From NCBI GenBank assembly GCA_003213555.1, contig QCMS01000004.1, forward strand, positions 1 to 64,000: 64,000 nucleotides of DNA, written 5' to 3'. The notes beneath the pieces are model-generated. The model ran no database searches. It saw only the letters and a program-made list of their open reading frames with translations, and was not told the origin of the DNA. A program made the position numbers and the translations under genes. Shown here in pieces: positions 9,589-21,112 of this stretch (position 1 is its first letter; each line of letters begins with the position of its first letter). Source of the stretch: Pelagibacteraceae bacterium AG-422-I02 (GTDB lineage Bacteria > Pseudomonadota > Alphaproteobacteria > Pelagibacterales > Pelagibacteraceae).

Positions 9589-10746
9589 ATGACTACTAAA
9601 TTAAATGTTCTTCAAGTTATTCCTAAGCTTGGTTATGGTGGGGCAGAAACTGGTTGTTATGATATTGCTCATTTTCTTCCAGAAAATGAATGTGGGTCTT
9701 TCGTGGCTACCTCAGGCGGGGAATTATTAAAATTTGTAAAAAGAGATAAAGTGAAAATATTTAGATTACCCGTTCATTCTAAAAACCCGCTTTTGATAAT
9801 TTTTAATACCTTGGCATTAACTCTATATATAATTTTCTTTAAAATAAATATTATACACGCGAGAAGTAGGGCACCAGCTTGGTCGTGCTATTTTGCTTGT
9901 CTTCTTACAAGAAGAGTTTTTGTTACAACATTTCATGGAACTTATAACTTTAAAAGTAATTTTAAAAAATTTTATAATAGTATAATGCTTAGGGCAAAAT
10001 TGACTATTGCTGGATCAAATTTTATTTTTGGGCATATAAACGAAAATTACAGTGAATATTTAAGTAAAGAAAAAAAACTCAGAGTAATTTTTAGAGGTAT
10101 AAATATCGATTATTACAACTCAAAAAATATATCAATTCTTAAACAAGAAAAACTTAAACAGGAATGGGGTCTAGTTTCAAACAAATTCACAATACTTTTA
10201 CCAGGAAGGTTAACTTACTGGAAGGGGCAAGAAAAATTTATTGAGTCTCTAAATATACTGATTGAAGATTATAATATTTCAAATTTCCAAGCGATAATAC
10301 TTGGCTCAGATCAAGGCAGAAAAGTTTATTATAAAAAATTAATAAACCTTGTTCAGAGATATAGTTTAAATAAAAAAGTAAAATTTATTCCACATTGTAG
10401 AGAAATGCCGTTGGCATATTCATTAGCTGATGTTGTTGTTTCGGCATCAATAGAACCAGAGGCATTTGGTAGAGTTTCAGTTGAAGCCCAATCTATGGGA
10501 AAACCTATCATCGCAAGTAATATTGGAGGATCTAAGGAAACAGTAGTTAACAAGAAAACTGGATTTCTTTATAAGCACGACGATCCAAGAGAACTTGCTA
10601 AAAGTTTAAATACTGTTATTCAATTATCACCAGATGAATTAAGATCTATTGGAAATGAGGGTAGAAAAAATATAACTAAAAAATTTGATGTTGAAACGAT
10701 GTGCCAAACTAATTTAAAAGAATATAAAAGATTAATTAAAAATTAA
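9589..10746 (+). CDS. Glycosyltransferase (GT4-like)
   Basis: VIPKLGYGGAETGCYDIA N-terminus, SIEPEAFGRVSVEAQSMGKPIIAS C-terminal GT-B signature. Confidence 0.88.
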   Translation: MTTKLNVLQVIPKLGYGGAETGCYDIAHFLPENECGSFVATSGGELLKFVKRDKVKIFRLPVHSKNPLLIIFNTLALTLYIIFFKINIIHARSRAPAWSCYFACLLTRRVFVTTFHGTYNFKSNFKKFYNSIMLRAKLTIAGSNFIFGHINENYSEYLSKEKKLRVIFRGINIDYYNSKNISILKQEKLKQEWGLVSNKFTILLPGRLTYWKGQEKFIESLNILIEDYNISNFQAIILGSDQGRKVYYKKLINLVQRYSLNKKVKFIPHCREMPLAYSLADVVVSASIEPEAFGRVSVEAQSMGKPIIASNIGGSKETVVNKKTGFLYKHDDPRELAKSLNTVIQLSPDELRSIGNEGRKNITKKFDVETMCQTNLKEYKRLIKN

Positions 10747-12665
10747 TGCCACAAATTCAATTATTAGATGGAAAAAAGATAGATTTTGAAAAATCAATTA
10801 CTGGTTTTGATCTAGCAAAAAAAATTGGCAAATCATTGGAGAAAGTTGCACTTATAATGGAGGTTGATGGAGATTTAAAAGATTTAAGCCATCAAATAAA
10901 TCGAGATGCAAAGGTAAGAATTATCACATCGAAAGACAAAGAAGGTTTAGAAGTTATAAGACATGACGCTGCTCATATAATGGCAATGTCTGTCCAAGAA
11001 TTATTTCCAGGCACACAAGTTACTATAGGACCTGTTATCGAAAATGGTTTTTATTACGACTTTGCCAGAAAAGAACCTTTCACTGAAGAAGATCTTAAAA
11101 AAATTGAAAAAAAAATGTCTGAAATTATTGACAGAGATGTAAAAACAAGAAGAGAAGTCTGGAAAAGAAATGAAGCTATAAAACATTTTAAAAAAATTGG
11201 TGAAAAATACAAAGCAGAAATTATTGAGAGCATACCTAAAAATGAAGAATTATCTGTCTACCATCATGGAGACACTTGGCATGACTTGTGTAGAGGTCCA
11301 CATTTAGCTTCTTCTGGAAAAATTGGAAAAGCATTTAAGCTAACGAAAGTCTCCGGAGCTTATTGGAGAGGAGATTCGAATAATGAAATGCTTCAAAGAA
11401 TTTATGGAACATGTTGGAGTTCTAAAAAAGAACTTGATGATTATTTACATCGATTGGAAGAAGCCGAGAAAAGAGATCACAGAAAACTGGGAAAAGAAAT
11501 GGATCTTTTTCACTTCAGAGAAGAAAGTCCTGGCGCTGTTTTTTGGCATGAGAAAGGATGGTTGTTATTTCAAAGATTAATCGAGTATATGCGAGCAAAA
11601 CAAAGACTTGCTGGATATAAAGAAATTAATACACCTGAGCTTTTAGACAAAACACTTTGGGAAAAATCTGGCCATTGGGATAAATTTGGAGAACACATGT
11701 TCATATCCGAGACACCAGATGAAAAAACTTTTGCCGTAAAACCAATGAATTGCCCCGGTTGTGTTCAAGTATTTAATCAGGGATTAAAAAGCTATAGAGA
11801 TTTACCACTTAAACTATCTGAGTTTGGTAAAGTGCATAGATATGAACCTTCAGGCGCATTACATGGCTTACTAAGAGTAAGAGCATTTACTCAAGATGAT
11901 GCACATATATTCTGTACCGAAGATCAAATAACAGAGGAGTCATTATCAGTTACGAATTTGATTTTACAAATTTATAAAGATTTAGGATTTGAAAACGTAA
12001 TTTTAAAATACTCTGATAGGCCAGAAAAACGAGTAGGTGATGACAGCGTATGGGATAAATCTGAAGCGGCATTGCTTGCAGCAATTAAGCAATCTAAACT
12101 TGAATACACAGTTAATAAAGGAGAAGGTGCTTTTTACGGACCTAAAATTGAATTTGTTTTAAGGGATGCAATAGGAAGAGATTGGCAATGTGGAACCTTA
12201 CAAGTTGATTTAAACTTACCAAATAGATTGGGTGCAACTTATGTTGCTAAAGACGGAAACAAAAAAGTTCCAGTTATGTTACATCGAGCGTTGTTCGGTT
12301 CTTTAGAGAGATTTATTGGAATTTTAATTGAAAATTATGCTGGCAAGTTACCATTTTGGCTCTCACCAACACAAGCTGTTGTGTGTCCTATAGCAGAAGA
12401 GAACAATGACTATGTAAAAAAGTTATTTAAAGATTTATTTAAAGAAGGTATAAAATGTGAAGTGGATTTAAGAAATGAGAAAATAAACTATAAAGTTAGA
12501 GAACATTCTCTAGCTAAAGTGCCATTTATTATTGTTTGCGGAAAAAAAGAAGTTGCAGAAAACACAGTTACAGTTAGAAAGCTAGGTTCTGATAAACAAG
12601 AAATTATGAAAAGAGAAGATTTAATAAAAAATATGCTTGCCTCAAATAAGTTGCCTTTAAATTAA
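10746..12665 (+). CDS. thrS: Threonyl-tRNA synthetase
   Basis: TGS domain, class II motifs (MNCPGCVQVF, FTQDDAHIFC), 639 aa. Confidence 0.98.
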   Translation: MPQIQLLDGKKIDFEKSITGFDLAKKIGKSLEKVALIMEVDGDLKDLSHQINRDAKVRIITSKDKEGLEVIRHDAAHIMAMSVQELFPGTQVTIGPVIENGFYYDFARKEPFTEEDLKKIEKKMSEIIDRDVKTRREVWKRNEAIKHFKKIGEKYKAEIIESIPKNEELSVYHHGDTWHDLCRGPHLASSGKIGKAFKLTKVSGAYWRGDSNNEMLQRIYGTCWSSKKELDDYLHRLEEAEKRDHRKLGKEMDLFHFREESPGAVFWHEKGWLLFQRLIEYMRAKQRLAGYKEINTPELLDKTLWEKSGHWDKFGEHMFISETPDEKTFAVKPMNCPGCVQVFNQGLKSYRDLPLKLSEFGKVHRYEPSGALHGLLRVRAFTQDDAHIFCTEDQITEESLSVTNLILQIYKDLGFENVILKYSDRPEKRVGDDSVWDKSEAALLAAIKQSKLEYTVNKGEGAFYGPKIEFVLRDAIGRDWQCGTLQVDLNLPNRLGATYVAKDGNKKVPVMLHRALFGSLERFIGILIENYAGKLPFWLSPTQAVVCPIAEENNDYVKKLFKDLFKEGIKCEVDLRNEKINYKVREHSLAKVPFIIVCGKKEVAENTVTVRKLGSDKQEIMKREDLIKNMLASNKLPLN

Positions 12666-13211
12666 GTGTCAAACTTTAAACCCAATTATTTTCAAAGAAG
12701 AAGCAAACCTCAAGGCCCCAAAGCTAATGAAAGGATTAGGGCTTTAGATGTTCAAGTCATTGGAAGCGATGGAGGAAATCTTGGTGCAATGCCCCTTAAT
12801 AAAGCAATTGAATTAGCCAAACAGGAAGGACTAGACCTAATTGAAATTTCACCAAATGCAAATCCACCAGTCTGCAAAATTATGGACATGGGAAAATATA
12901 AATATGACTTGCAAAAGAAAGCTAATCAAGCCAAGAAAAAACAAAAAACCGTTTCACTTAAGGAGATAAAATTAAGACCAGGAACAGAAACGCATGACTA
13001 CAATTTTAAAATCAAAAATGCAAAAAAATTTATTTCAAAAGGTAATAAAGTAAAGTTTACAGTTAAATTTAAAGGAAGAGAAATGCAGCATACAGAACTT
13101 GGCAAGGATTTAATGAACAAGATCATAGAGGAAACCAAAGATGTTGCTAAAGTTGAAAGCAAGCCAAAATTTGAAGGTAGGCAGATGGTTATGATAATTC
13201 AACCTCTGTAA
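12666..13211 (+). CDS. infC: Translation initiation factor IF-3 (GTG start)
   Basis: IF-3 N and C domains (IGSDGGNLGAMPL, EIKLRPGTETHDYNFKIKNAKKF); GTG immediately follows in-frame thrS TAA. Confidence 0.97.
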   Translation: MSNFKPNYFQRRSKPQGPKANERIRALDVQVIGSDGGNLGAMPLNKAIELAKQEGLDLIEISPNANPPVCKIMDMGKYKYDLQKKANQAKKKQKTVSLKEIKLRPGTETHDYNFKIKNAKKFISKGNKVKFTVKFKGREMQHTELGKDLMNKIIEETKDVAKVESKPKFEGRQMVMIIQPL

Positions 13212-13229
13212 ATAACCAATAATAGTATC

Positions 13230-13258
13230 TTGTAAAGATTTATTAATGCCTATATAAG
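13230..13258 (+). promoter_or_regulatory. Putative sigma70 promoter for rpmI-rplT (TTGTAA-N17-TATAAG)
   Basis: TTGTAA 13230-13235, 17-nt spacer, TATAAG 13253-13258, 13 nt before rpmI ATG. Confidence 0.4.
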
Positions 13259-13271
13259 TCCGAAATATTTT

Positions 13272-13478
13272 ATGCCAAAACTTAAAACAAAAAGCTCTGC
13301 AAAAAAAAGATTTAGATTTACCGCTTCAGGTAAAATTAAAATGCCACAAGCAGGCAAGAGACATGGTATGATTAAAAGAACAAATTCACAAATTAGAAAA
13401 CAAAGAGGCACTACAATTATGACAAAACAAGACTCTAAAATTGTCAAATCGTATATGCCATATAACTTAAGAGGATAA
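13272..13478 (+). CDS. rpmI: 50S ribosomal protein L35
   Basis: [23 protein letters not shown]. Confidence 0.98.
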   Translation: MPKLKTKSSAKKRFRFTASGKIKMPQAGKRHGMIKRTNSQIRKQRGTTIMTKQDSKIVKSYMPYNLRG

Positions 13479-13479
13479 T

Positions 13480-13836
13480 ATGGCTAGAACAAAACGTGGT
13501 GTAATAAGTAGAGCAAAACATAATAAAGTTTTAAAATCAGTCAAAGGCCAAAGAGGCAGGAGAAAAAATACTATTCGAATCGCACGTCAAGCAATGGAAA
13601 AGGCGATGCAATATGCATATAGGGATAGAAAAGCAAAAAAAAGAGAATTTAGATCATTATGGATCCAAAGAATAAATGCTGGGGTTAGGGCCGAGGGTTT
13701 AACTTACGCAAAATTTATTAACGGTTTAGCTAAATCAAAAATTAAGTTAGATAGAAAAGTTCTAGCAGAGCTTGCTTACAATAATCCTGAAGTCTTTAAA
13801 TTAGTAGTAAAAAAAGTTCAGTCCTCCCTAGCTTAA
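13480..13836 (+). CDS. rplT: 50S ribosomal protein L20
   Basis: [19 protein letters not shown]...; downstream of rpmI. Confidence 0.98.
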   Translation: MARTKRGVISRAKHNKVLKSVKGQRGRRKNTIRIARQAMEKAMQYAYRDRKAKKREFRSLWIQRINAGVRAEGLTYAKFINGLAKSKIKLDRKVLAELAYNNPEVFKLVVKKVQSSLA

Positions 13837-13884
13837 AAGGGTCTTTGATTTAATCTCAACTTAATATAAAAAATCAAATACCTA

Positions 13885-14952
13885 ATGAGTGATTTAGATA
13901 AAATAAGTTCAGTATTTAATGCAAAGATTGACTCCGTTAAAACAAAGGACGATCTTCAAAATATCAAGACAGAATTTTTTGGAAGAAACGGTCAAATCAC
14001 TCAACAATTCAAATCACTAGGCTCTTTAGATCAGGAAAAAAGAAAAGTGCTTGCTTCAAATTTAAATAAGATTAAAGATGATCTTACACATCAGTTAGAA
14101 CAAAAAAATTTAGAAATAGAAACCAATGAAATTAATGATAAACTTAAAAATGAAAAAGTTGATGTTACATTACCCATTAGACCTGATCGCCAAGGTAAAA
14201 TTCACCCAGTCTCACAAGTAATTGATGAAATTTCTTCAATTTTTTCAGAGATAGGTTTTTCGGTAGCTGAAGGACCTGATGTTGAAACTGAATATAATAA
14301 TTTTACGGCTTTAAATACTCCAGAAGAACATCCTGCTAGGGATATGCATGATACTTTTTATTTAGAAGAAAAGAAAAATCTGTTATTAAGAACACATACA
14401 TCTCCGGTTCAAATAAGAACTATGTTATCAAGCAAACCACCTTTTAAAATAATTGTACCCGGAAGAACTTATAGATGTGATAGCGATCAGACCCATGCAC
14501 CTATGTTTCATCAACTTGAGGGTCTTCATATAGACAAAGGTATTACAATGGGACATCTGAAAGGCTGTCTTGATTATTTTATAAAAGAGTTTTTTGAAGT
14601 CAAAAATGTTAAAATGAGATTTAGACCAAGTCATTTCCCTTTTACAGAGCCGTCAGCTGAAGTTGATATTGGATACAAAATTGAAAAAGGAAAAATTGTT
14701 ATTGGAGAGGGAGATAAATGGTTAGAAGTTTTAGGTTGTGGCATGGTTCATCCAAATGTTTTAAAAAATGTAAAAGTTGATACAAAAAAATATCAAGGGT
14801 TTGCTTTTGGCATAGGCATTGATCGTTTAGCAATGTTAAAATATGGAATTAATGACTTAAGAGCTTTTTTTGAGGCAGATTATAGATGGTTAAGTCATTT
14901 TGGTTTTGATCCATTAGATGTTCCGACAAATTACAGAGGATTAAGTAAATGA
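13885..14952 (+). CDS. pheS: Phenylalanyl-tRNA synthetase alpha subunit
   Basis: Class II motifs ([31 protein letters not shown]). Confidence 0.98.
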   Translation: MSDLDKISSVFNAKIDSVKTKDDLQNIKTEFFGRNGQITQQFKSLGSLDQEKRKVLASNLNKIKDDLTHQLEQKNLEIETNEINDKLKNEKVDVTLPIRPDRQGKIHPVSQVIDEISSIFSEIGFSVAEGPDVETEYNNFTALNTPEEHPARDMHDTFYLEEKKNLLLRTHTSPVQIRTMLSSKPPFKIIVPGRTYRCDSDQTHAPMFHQLEGLHIDKGITMGHLKGCLDYFIKEFFEVKNVKMRFRPSHFPFTEPSAEVDIGYKIEKGKIVIGEGDKWLEVLGCGMVHPNVLKNVKVDTKKYQGFAFGIGIDRLAMLKYGINDLRAFFEADYRWLSHFGFDPLDVPTNYRGLSK

Positions 14953-17351
14953 TTATTACGATCCCTTGGCTTAAAGAACATCTTAAAACATCAGCTAAAG
15001 AAAGTGAAATTATTGATCGGCTCACAAACATTGGACTTGAAGTTGAAGGAATAAAAGAAAACTTTGGAGAGATGGGTAAGTTTAAAATTGCGAAAGTTTT
15101 AAAAGCGGAAAAACATCCTAATGCTGATAAATTAAAAGTTTGTGATGTTACTATCGGCGGCAAAGAGGTCTTGAAAGTTGTCTGCGGAGCTCCAAATGCT
15201 AGAGAGGGTTTAATCACAATCTATGCACCTCCAGGAGCAGTAATACCTAAAACTAATTTTGAATTGAAGGTAGCTAAAATAAGAGGAGTTGAGTCAAAAG
15301 GGATGCTTTGCTCCGAAAGTGAACTTAATTTATCTGAGGAAAGTGATGGGATTATTGAACTTAAAAATAAAGAGAAAGAAATAGGAAAAAGTTATTTTAA
15401 TACTAAGTCACAAAAAACTATTGATATATCAATAACCCCTAATCGCGCTGATTGTTTAGGTGTAAGAGGGATTGCAAGAGATCTTTCTTCAGCAGGAGTT
15501 GGAAAGTTAATACCAATAAAGGGAAAAAAAATTAAACAAAATTCAAAACATCAAATTAAAACATCAATTACAAAAGAAAAGAACCAGGGGTGCGATATCT
15601 TTGGAAGCTGTTATATCAAAAATATTACAAACAAAGAAAGTCCTGAATGGCTTAAAAATAAATTAATTGCTTTAGGTTTAAAACCCATTTCTGCAGTAGT
15701 GGATATTACTAACTATGTAATGTTTGATCTAAACAGACCATTGCATGCTTATGATGCAGATAAGATTAACAAAGAAATTGTAGTAAGAAATGCCAAAGAA
15801 GGTGAAATATTTGAGGCATTAGATAATAGAAAATATAAATTAAAAAAAGACATGTGTGTCATCTCTGATAAATCAGGCGTCCTCGGGTTAGGTGGGATTA
15901 TTGGAGGAACCTCTACCTCTACCGAATTAGATACGAAAAATTTACTTTTAGAAGCTGCTTATTTTAGCCCATCCTCAATAAGAAAAACAGCTAGAGCACT
16001 TAATATAAATACTGATGCAAAATACAGATTTGAAAGAGGAATTGACCCTAATTCAATTAAAAAGGGATTAGAATTTGCTACTGAGCTAATTTTAGAAATT
16101 TGTGGCGGTGAAGCTAGTAAGCTCCAAATTATTGGAAAGATAAACAAAAAAAATAAAATAATTAACTTTCAATTAGAAAAATTTGAAAAAATTATTGGTA
16201 TCTCAATTACTGCTAATGAGATCGATAAAATTTTATCCTCTTTAGGTTTTAAATGTAAAAAAAGAAAAAAAATTATAAAAGTAGAAGTTCCAAGTTGGAG
16301 GCCAGATATAAGTTTGGATGAAGATTTGATTGAGGAATTAATTCGAATCAAAGGTTTTGATAATATAAAATTAATTGAGCCAATAAGAAATAGGACTCAA
16401 GATACCTTAAACTTTAAGCAAAAACTTTTTCATTTATCACAAAGATCTTTAGCTTCCAAAGGCTATATGGAAGTGGTTACTTGGTCTTTTACAGACTCAA
16501 AGATTGATAAACAATTTTCTAAAGGTGAAAAAGAAATTCCAATCTTAAATCCTATTTCAACTGATCTAGATATTCTAAGACGATCAATTTTTTCTAATTT
16601 GGCAATTTATTTAAAAAAGAATCAGGATAGGGGATATGATGACTTATCTTTATTTGAAATTGGTCCGACATTTTTTGGAAAAAATCCAGGTGAACAACAG
16701 ATCGTAGTTGGAGGTTTAAAATCTGGAAAAATTAACAGAAAGAGTTGGCTAGATAAAGAAAGAAACGTAGATGTTTTTGATATTAAAAGTGATGCTATTA
16801 AAACTTTGATAGAACTTGGAATAGAGAAAAAAAATCTTTTTGTAAGCGATAATACAAAACACTGTTATCATCCAGGAAGATCAGGATCGATAAGTTTAAA
16901 ATCAGAAAAAGGACCTCACTTAGCTTATTTTGGAGAAATACACCCCGCGATTATTAAGAACCTAGATTTTAAAGATAAAAATATTTTTGGATTTGAAATA
17001 TTTTTAAAAAACATACCTGAGCCAAACAAAAAACTAAGACAAAGTAAAAAAAGCTTTCAAGCTTCGGATTACCAAAAATCAGAAAGAGATTTTGCCTTTG
17101 TGATAGATAAAATTTTCAAAATTGGAGCGTTAGAAAAAATTATTAGAGAAGTAGATGAAAATTTAATTCAAAATGTATCTACCTTTGATGTGTATGAGGG
17201 AGAAAATATACCAAAAGATAAAAAGTCAGTTGCAATAAATGTTACACTACAAGCCATCAATAAAACTCTTTCTGAAAATGATTTAGAGGAAATTAGTAAA
17301 AAAATTATTGATATAGTTAGCAAAAAGACTGGCGCTACAATTAGGTCCTAA
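14949..17351 (+). CDS. pheT: Phenylalanyl-tRNA synthetase beta subunit
   Basis: 800 aa, [20 protein letters not shown]-terminal FDX-ACB; 4-nt overlap with pheS. Confidence 0.98.
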   Translation: MIITIPWLKEHLKTSAKESEIIDRLTNIGLEVEGIKENFGEMGKFKIAKVLKAEKHPNADKLKVCDVTIGGKEVLKVVCGAPNAREGLITIYAPPGAVIPKTNFELKVAKIRGVESKGMLCSESELNLSEESDGIIELKNKEKEIGKSYFNTKSQKTIDISITPNRADCLGVRGIARDLSSAGVGKLIPIKGKKIKQNSKHQIKTSITKEKNQGCDIFGSCYIKNITNKESPEWLKNKLIALGLKPISAVVDITNYVMFDLNRPLHAYDADKINKEIVVRNAKEGEIFEALDNRKYKLKKDMCVISDKSGVLGLGGIIGGTSTSTELDTKNLLLEAAYFSPSSIRKTARALNINTDAKYRFERGIDPNSIKKGLEFATELILEICGGEASKLQIIGKINKKNKIINFQLEKFEKIIGISITANEIDKILSSLGFKCKKRKKIIKVEVPSWRPDISLDEDLIEELIRIKGFDNIKLIEPIRNRTQDTLNFKQKLFHLSQRSLASKGYMEVVTWSFTDSKIDKQFSKGEKEIPILNPISTDLDILRRSIFSNLAIYLKKNQDRGYDDLSLFEIGPTFFGKNPGEQQIVVGGLKSGKINRKSWLDKERNVDVFDIKSDAIKTLIELGIEKKNLFVSDNTKHCYHPGRSGSISLKSEKGPHLAYFGEIHPAIIKNLDFKDKNIFGFEIFLKNIPEPNKKLRQSKKSFQASDYQKSERDFAFVIDKIFKIGALEKIIREVDENLIQNVSTFDVYEGENIPKDKKSVAINVTLQAINKTLSENDLEEISKKIIDIVSKKTGATIRS

Positions 17352-19159
17352 TGTCAGATATAAAAAGAATACGTAATTTTTCTATAATTGCGCACATTGA
17401 TCATGGTAAATCAACTATTGCTGATCGTATAATTCACAAATGTGGAGGGCTTACTGATCGAGAAATGAAACAACAAGTTCTCGACTCCATGGATATCGAA
17501 AGAGAAAGAGGAATTACAATAAAAGCCCAAACAGTTAAACTCAATTATAAAGCAAAAGATGGTAAAAATTATGTTTTAAATATTATCGATACCCCAGGCC
17601 ATGTAGATTTTGGATACGAAGTAAGTCGATCTTTATCGGCATGTGAGGGATCTTTATTAATCGTTGACAGCACCCAAGGAGTAGAAGCTCAAACGTTAGC
17701 AAATGTTTATCAAGCTTTAGAAATTAATCACGAGGTAATACCTATATTAAATAAAATAGATTTACCTGCTTCAGATATCGAAAAAACTAAAACTGAAATT
17801 GAAGACGTAGTAGGGATTGAGACAACGAATGCTATCTCTTGCTCTGGAAAAACTGGAGAAGGAATAGATGAAATATTAGAGGCAATTATTAACAAATTAC
17901 CTGCTCCAAATGGGGTTATTAATGAAAAATTAAAATGTTTATTAGTGGACAGTTGGTATGACAGCTATCTTGGCGTAGTAATTCTAGTCAGAGTCATTAA
18001 CGGTAAATTAAAAAAAGATATGAAAGTAAAATTAATGTCAAATGATCAAGAATACGTAGTTGAAAAAGTAGGAGTATTTACTCCTAAACCAAATGATATA
18101 GAGGAATTGAGCTCTGGAGAAATTGGTTTCATTATTACAGGAATTAAATCCCTTTCGGAAACAAAAGTTGGAGACACTATTTGTGATGCGAGCGCACCAA
18201 TTGATAATCCCCTACCAGGTTTTAAACCTAGTAAACCCGTTGTATTTTGTGGTCTCTTCCCAGTGGATAGTTCCGAATATCAAAAACTGAAGGACGGACT
18301 AGCAAAATTAAAACTTAATGATGCAAGTTTTTCTTATGAGCCAGAGTCATCTAGTGCTTTAGGGTTAGGTTTTAGGTGTGGTTTTTTAGGTCTGTTACAC
18401 TTAGAAATTATTACCGAAAGGCTTGAAAGAGAGTTTGATGTTAATCTAATTACAACAACTCCTGGAGTAATTTATAAAGTTCATAAAACTAAAGGAGAAG
18501 TTTTAGATTTACAAAATCCATCGAACATGCCAGATCCGTCTCAAATTGAAAAAATAGAAGAGCCATGGATTAAATCTACAATTATTACCCCAGATGAGTA
18601 TTTAGGATCTATTATAAAAATTTGTCAGGACAAAAGAGGAATTCAAACAAATTTAAGTTATTCAGGCAAAAGAGCAGTGTTATCATATGACTTACCACTA
18701 AACGAAGTTGTATTTGATTTTAATGATAAACTCAAATCTATCTCTAGTGGATATGCAAGTTTTGATTATGAAATTTCTGGTTACAGGGAAGGAGATCTAG
18801 TTAAACTTGGCATTCTAGTAAATTCAGAACCTGTTGATGCATTGGCTATGATAATCCATAAAGATTTTGCTCAGTCTACTGGCAGACAAGTTTGTGAAAA
18901 ATTAAAAGATTTAATACCAAGACACAATTTTATGATTCCAGTTCAAGCAGCTATTGGAGGAAAGATTGTAGCTAGAGAGTCTATAAAAGGATTTAAAAAA
19001 GACGTTTTAACAAAAATACATGGTGGTGGAGCCACTGACCGAAAAAGAAAACTTCTAGAAAAACAAAAAAGAGGTAAAGCAAGATCTAAACAGTTTGGTA
19101 AAGTTGAAATACCTCAAGAAGCCTTCATCGGAGTTCTAAAGATAAACAAAGACACATAA
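17351..19159 (+). CDS. lepA: Elongation factor 4 (LepA)
   Basis: GTPase [29 protein letters not shown]-terminal [19 protein letters not shown]. Confidence 0.98.
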   Translation: MSDIKRIRNFSIIAHIDHGKSTIADRIIHKCGGLTDREMKQQVLDSMDIERERGITIKAQTVKLNYKAKDGKNYVLNIIDTPGHVDFGYEVSRSLSACEGSLLIVDSTQGVEAQTLANVYQALEINHEVIPILNKIDLPASDIEKTKTEIEDVVGIETTNAISCSGKTGEGIDEILEAIINKLPAPNGVINEKLKCLLVDSWYDSYLGVVILVRVINGKLKKDMKVKLMSNDQEYVVEKVGVFTPKPNDIEELSSGEIGFIITGIKSLSETKVGDTICDASAPIDNPLPGFKPSKPVVFCGLFPVDSSEYQKLKDGLAKLKLNDASFSYEPESSSALGLGFRCGFLGLLHLEIITERLEREFDVNLITTTPGVIYKVHKTKGEVLDLQNPSNMPDPSQIEKIEEPWIKSTIITPDEYLGSIIKICQDKRGIQTNLSYSGKRAVLSYDLPLNEVVFDFNDKLKSISSGYASFDYEISGYREGDLVKLGILVNSEPVDALAMIIHKDFAQSTGRQVCEKLKDLIPRHNFMIPVQAAIGGKIVARESIKGFKKDVLTKIHGGGATDRKRKLLEKQKRGKARSKQFGKVEIPQEAFIGVLKINKDT

Positions 19160-20181
19160 TGAAAAAAAAATTATTTATTTTCTCTAATGAAAGCATTTCT
19201 GTTGAAGACGATAAATTTTATTGTGATAACTTAGATTTAAAATCGACACCAGAAGGTTTAAATAAAAAATTTGAAGTAAATTTACTTAGCAGAAAATCAA
19301 ATAAAAAAAGATCTCATGAAATAAAGTTAAAAAGAATAAAAGTCTTTAATAATATATTTTCTTATTTATCAGAGGTAAAAAATGCTTCAAAAAATAAAGA
19401 CTCTAAATTTTTGATAATCTCTATATCGCCTTACACTTTCTTAATTTCTATACTGCTAAAAATTTTAGGTCAAAAACCTATAGTTTATTTGAGAAGTGAT
19501 GGTTATGGAGAATATAAAGCAATTCTCGGAAAAATCGGATCTCTCATCTATCATTTTATGTTTAGTATTACTGGAGCAATTTCAAACTTAATTAGCTGTA
19601 GAGATTACATACTTTATGGAAAAAAGGGAAAAATTATAAACCCATCTCAATTAGACTCTGTTTGGTTAAGACAACCCAAGAATATAGAAATAAGAAATTT
19701 TAAATTATTATATGTTGGAAGGATTAGAGTAGAAAAAGGAATTTTTGCTCTATCTGAGTTGATTAGAAATAAAAGAGATATCTCTTTGACAATTATTGGT
19801 GCAGAAAAAGGAGGTACAAATAAAATAAATCAAAGTAATATAAAAATACTTCCTACACAAAGTAATAAAACTAAATTGATTAAACATTATGATGATCATA
19901 ACATATTTGTTTTACCCTCATTCACGGAAGGTCACCCTATGGTTTTGCTAGAAGCCTTAGCAAGACGAAGGCCGGTAGTTATTTTTGATGAAATTAAACA
20001 TGTAATAGGAGATAAAAAAGGAATTTTTGTTACAAAAAGAAATTTTTTAAGTTTTTTGGCAACCTTAAATAATATTAAAAAAAATTATAAAAAAATTCAA
20101 AAAGATATGAAAAAAAACAAGTTACCAACTAACAAGGAATTCATAGATAAATTCATCAAACTTATTGATGATTTTAATTAG
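19159..20181 (+). CDS. Glycosyltransferase (GT-B fold)
   Basis: [39 protein letters not shown] motifs. Confidence 0.82.
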   Translation: MKKKLFIFSNESISVEDDKFYCDNLDLKSTPEGLNKKFEVNLLSRKSNKKRSHEIKLKRIKVFNNIFSYLSEVKNASKNKDSKFLIISISPYTFLISILLKILGQKPIVYLRSDGYGEYKAILGKIGSLIYHFMFSITGAISNLISCRDYILYGKKGKIINPSQLDSVWLRQPKNIEIRNFKLLYVGRIRVEKGIFALSELIRNKRDISLTIIGAEKGGTNKINQSNIKILPTQSNKTKLIKHYDDHNIFVLPSFTEGHPMVLLEALARRRPVVIFDEIKHVIGDKKGIFVTKRNFLSFLATLNNIKKNYKKIQKDMKKNKLPTNKEFIDKFIKLIDDFN

Positions 20182-20270
20182 GAGAGGTGGCCGAGTGGTT
20201 GAAGGCGCACGCTTGGAAAGCGTGTAAACGGGAAACCGTTTCGAGGGTTCGAATCCCTCTCTCTCCGCCA
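20181..20270 (+). tRNA. tRNA-Ser (GGA)
   Basis: GGAGAGG/TCTCTCC acceptor, anticodon loop TTGGAAA, long variable arm, T-loop TTCGAAT, encoded CCA. Confidence 0.95.
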
Positions 20271-20337
20271 TTTTTAATATCCACATACAACCTAAAAGAG
20301 TCTTAAAATATTTTTGCGAATCAGATAAAAAATTAAT

Positions 20338-20369
20338 AAGGGCAGTGGAGGGAGACTGAAGCTGCCTTT
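20338..20369. terminator. GC-rich hairpin, probable bidirectional terminator between tRNA-Ser and NlpC/P60 gene
   Basis: AAGGGCAG...CTGCCTTT 8-bp stem (one G-T wobble) with 16-nt loop; T-tracts follow on both strands. Confidence 0.5.
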
Positions 20370-20374
20370 ACTTT

Positions 20375-21112
20375 TTATAACCTTTTAATTCCAATTACAC
20401 TAAGTTTGGCAGTACTTTCAATTCTTTTAATTGTTTGATTGATATCCATTATAACAGTTTTTTTCATTGGTCCATAAGCATGGATTAATTTTTTATTTGA
20501 TAATGCAACGGCAACATGACCTTTCCAATAAATGATATCGTTTTTTTTTATGTTTTTTAATTTTACGTTTTTTTTGAAATATTTTACCTGATCTTTAGCA
20601 TCTCTCGGGCAAAATTTATTATTGAAATTTAAAAATACCTGCACAAGCGCTGAGCAATCAATCCCTTTGAAGGATTTTCCGCCCCATTTATATTTAATAT
20701 TTTTAAAAGAGGTTATTTTTCTAAAAGGATTTTTTTCCTTATATGAAACAGGTTTCACATCGTTTTTTTTTATCCATCCATTTTGAAACCTGAAATATTT
20801 TAAATTTTTTCCAGTGACTTTGATCTTAGAAGCAAAAGAAATTTCATTTTTTTTAATTTTATTCGGAAATTTAAAAATTTTTGCCTTTAAAGTATTAACT
20901 TTATGGGTAGGCTTTAAAAAATTAGAATATTTCTTATTTACAATATAACCTTTGTAGTTATCTTCTTTAATCTTTATTTTAAGCCATTTTTTTGATCTTT
21001 TAGATATTGAAAAGCTATCGCCATAAATCATTTGTGTAACTACTTCAGATTTTAACGAGGGTTTTTTATAAAGATTTATTACTGAGAAATTATTTGTAAA
21101 ATATTTAGTCAT
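20375..21112 (-). CDS. NlpC/P60 family peptidase with SH3-like domains
   Basis: Catalytic YKWGGKSFKGIDCSALVQ, KGHVAVAL, HAYGP. Confidence 0.88.
   Translation of the reverse strand: MTKYFTNNFSVINLYKKPSLKSEVVTQMIYGDSFSISKRSKKWLKIKIKEDNYKGYIVNKKYSNFLKPTHKVNTLKAKIFKFPNKIKKNEISFASKIKVTGKNLKYFRFQNGWIKKNDVKPVSYKEKNPFRKITSFKNIKYKWGGKSFKGIDCSALVQVFLNFNNKFCPRDAKDQVKYFKKNVKLKNIKKNDIIYWKGHVAVALSNKKLIHAYGPMKKTVIMDINQTIKRIESTAKLSVIGIKRL

Noticed and set aside
11383-11580. 65-aa plus-strand ORF inside thrS
   Set aside because: Alternative frame of thrS; thrS frame is intact throughout.
14849-15217. 122-aa minus-strand ORF
   Set aside because: Antisense across the pheS/pheT junction with no family signature.
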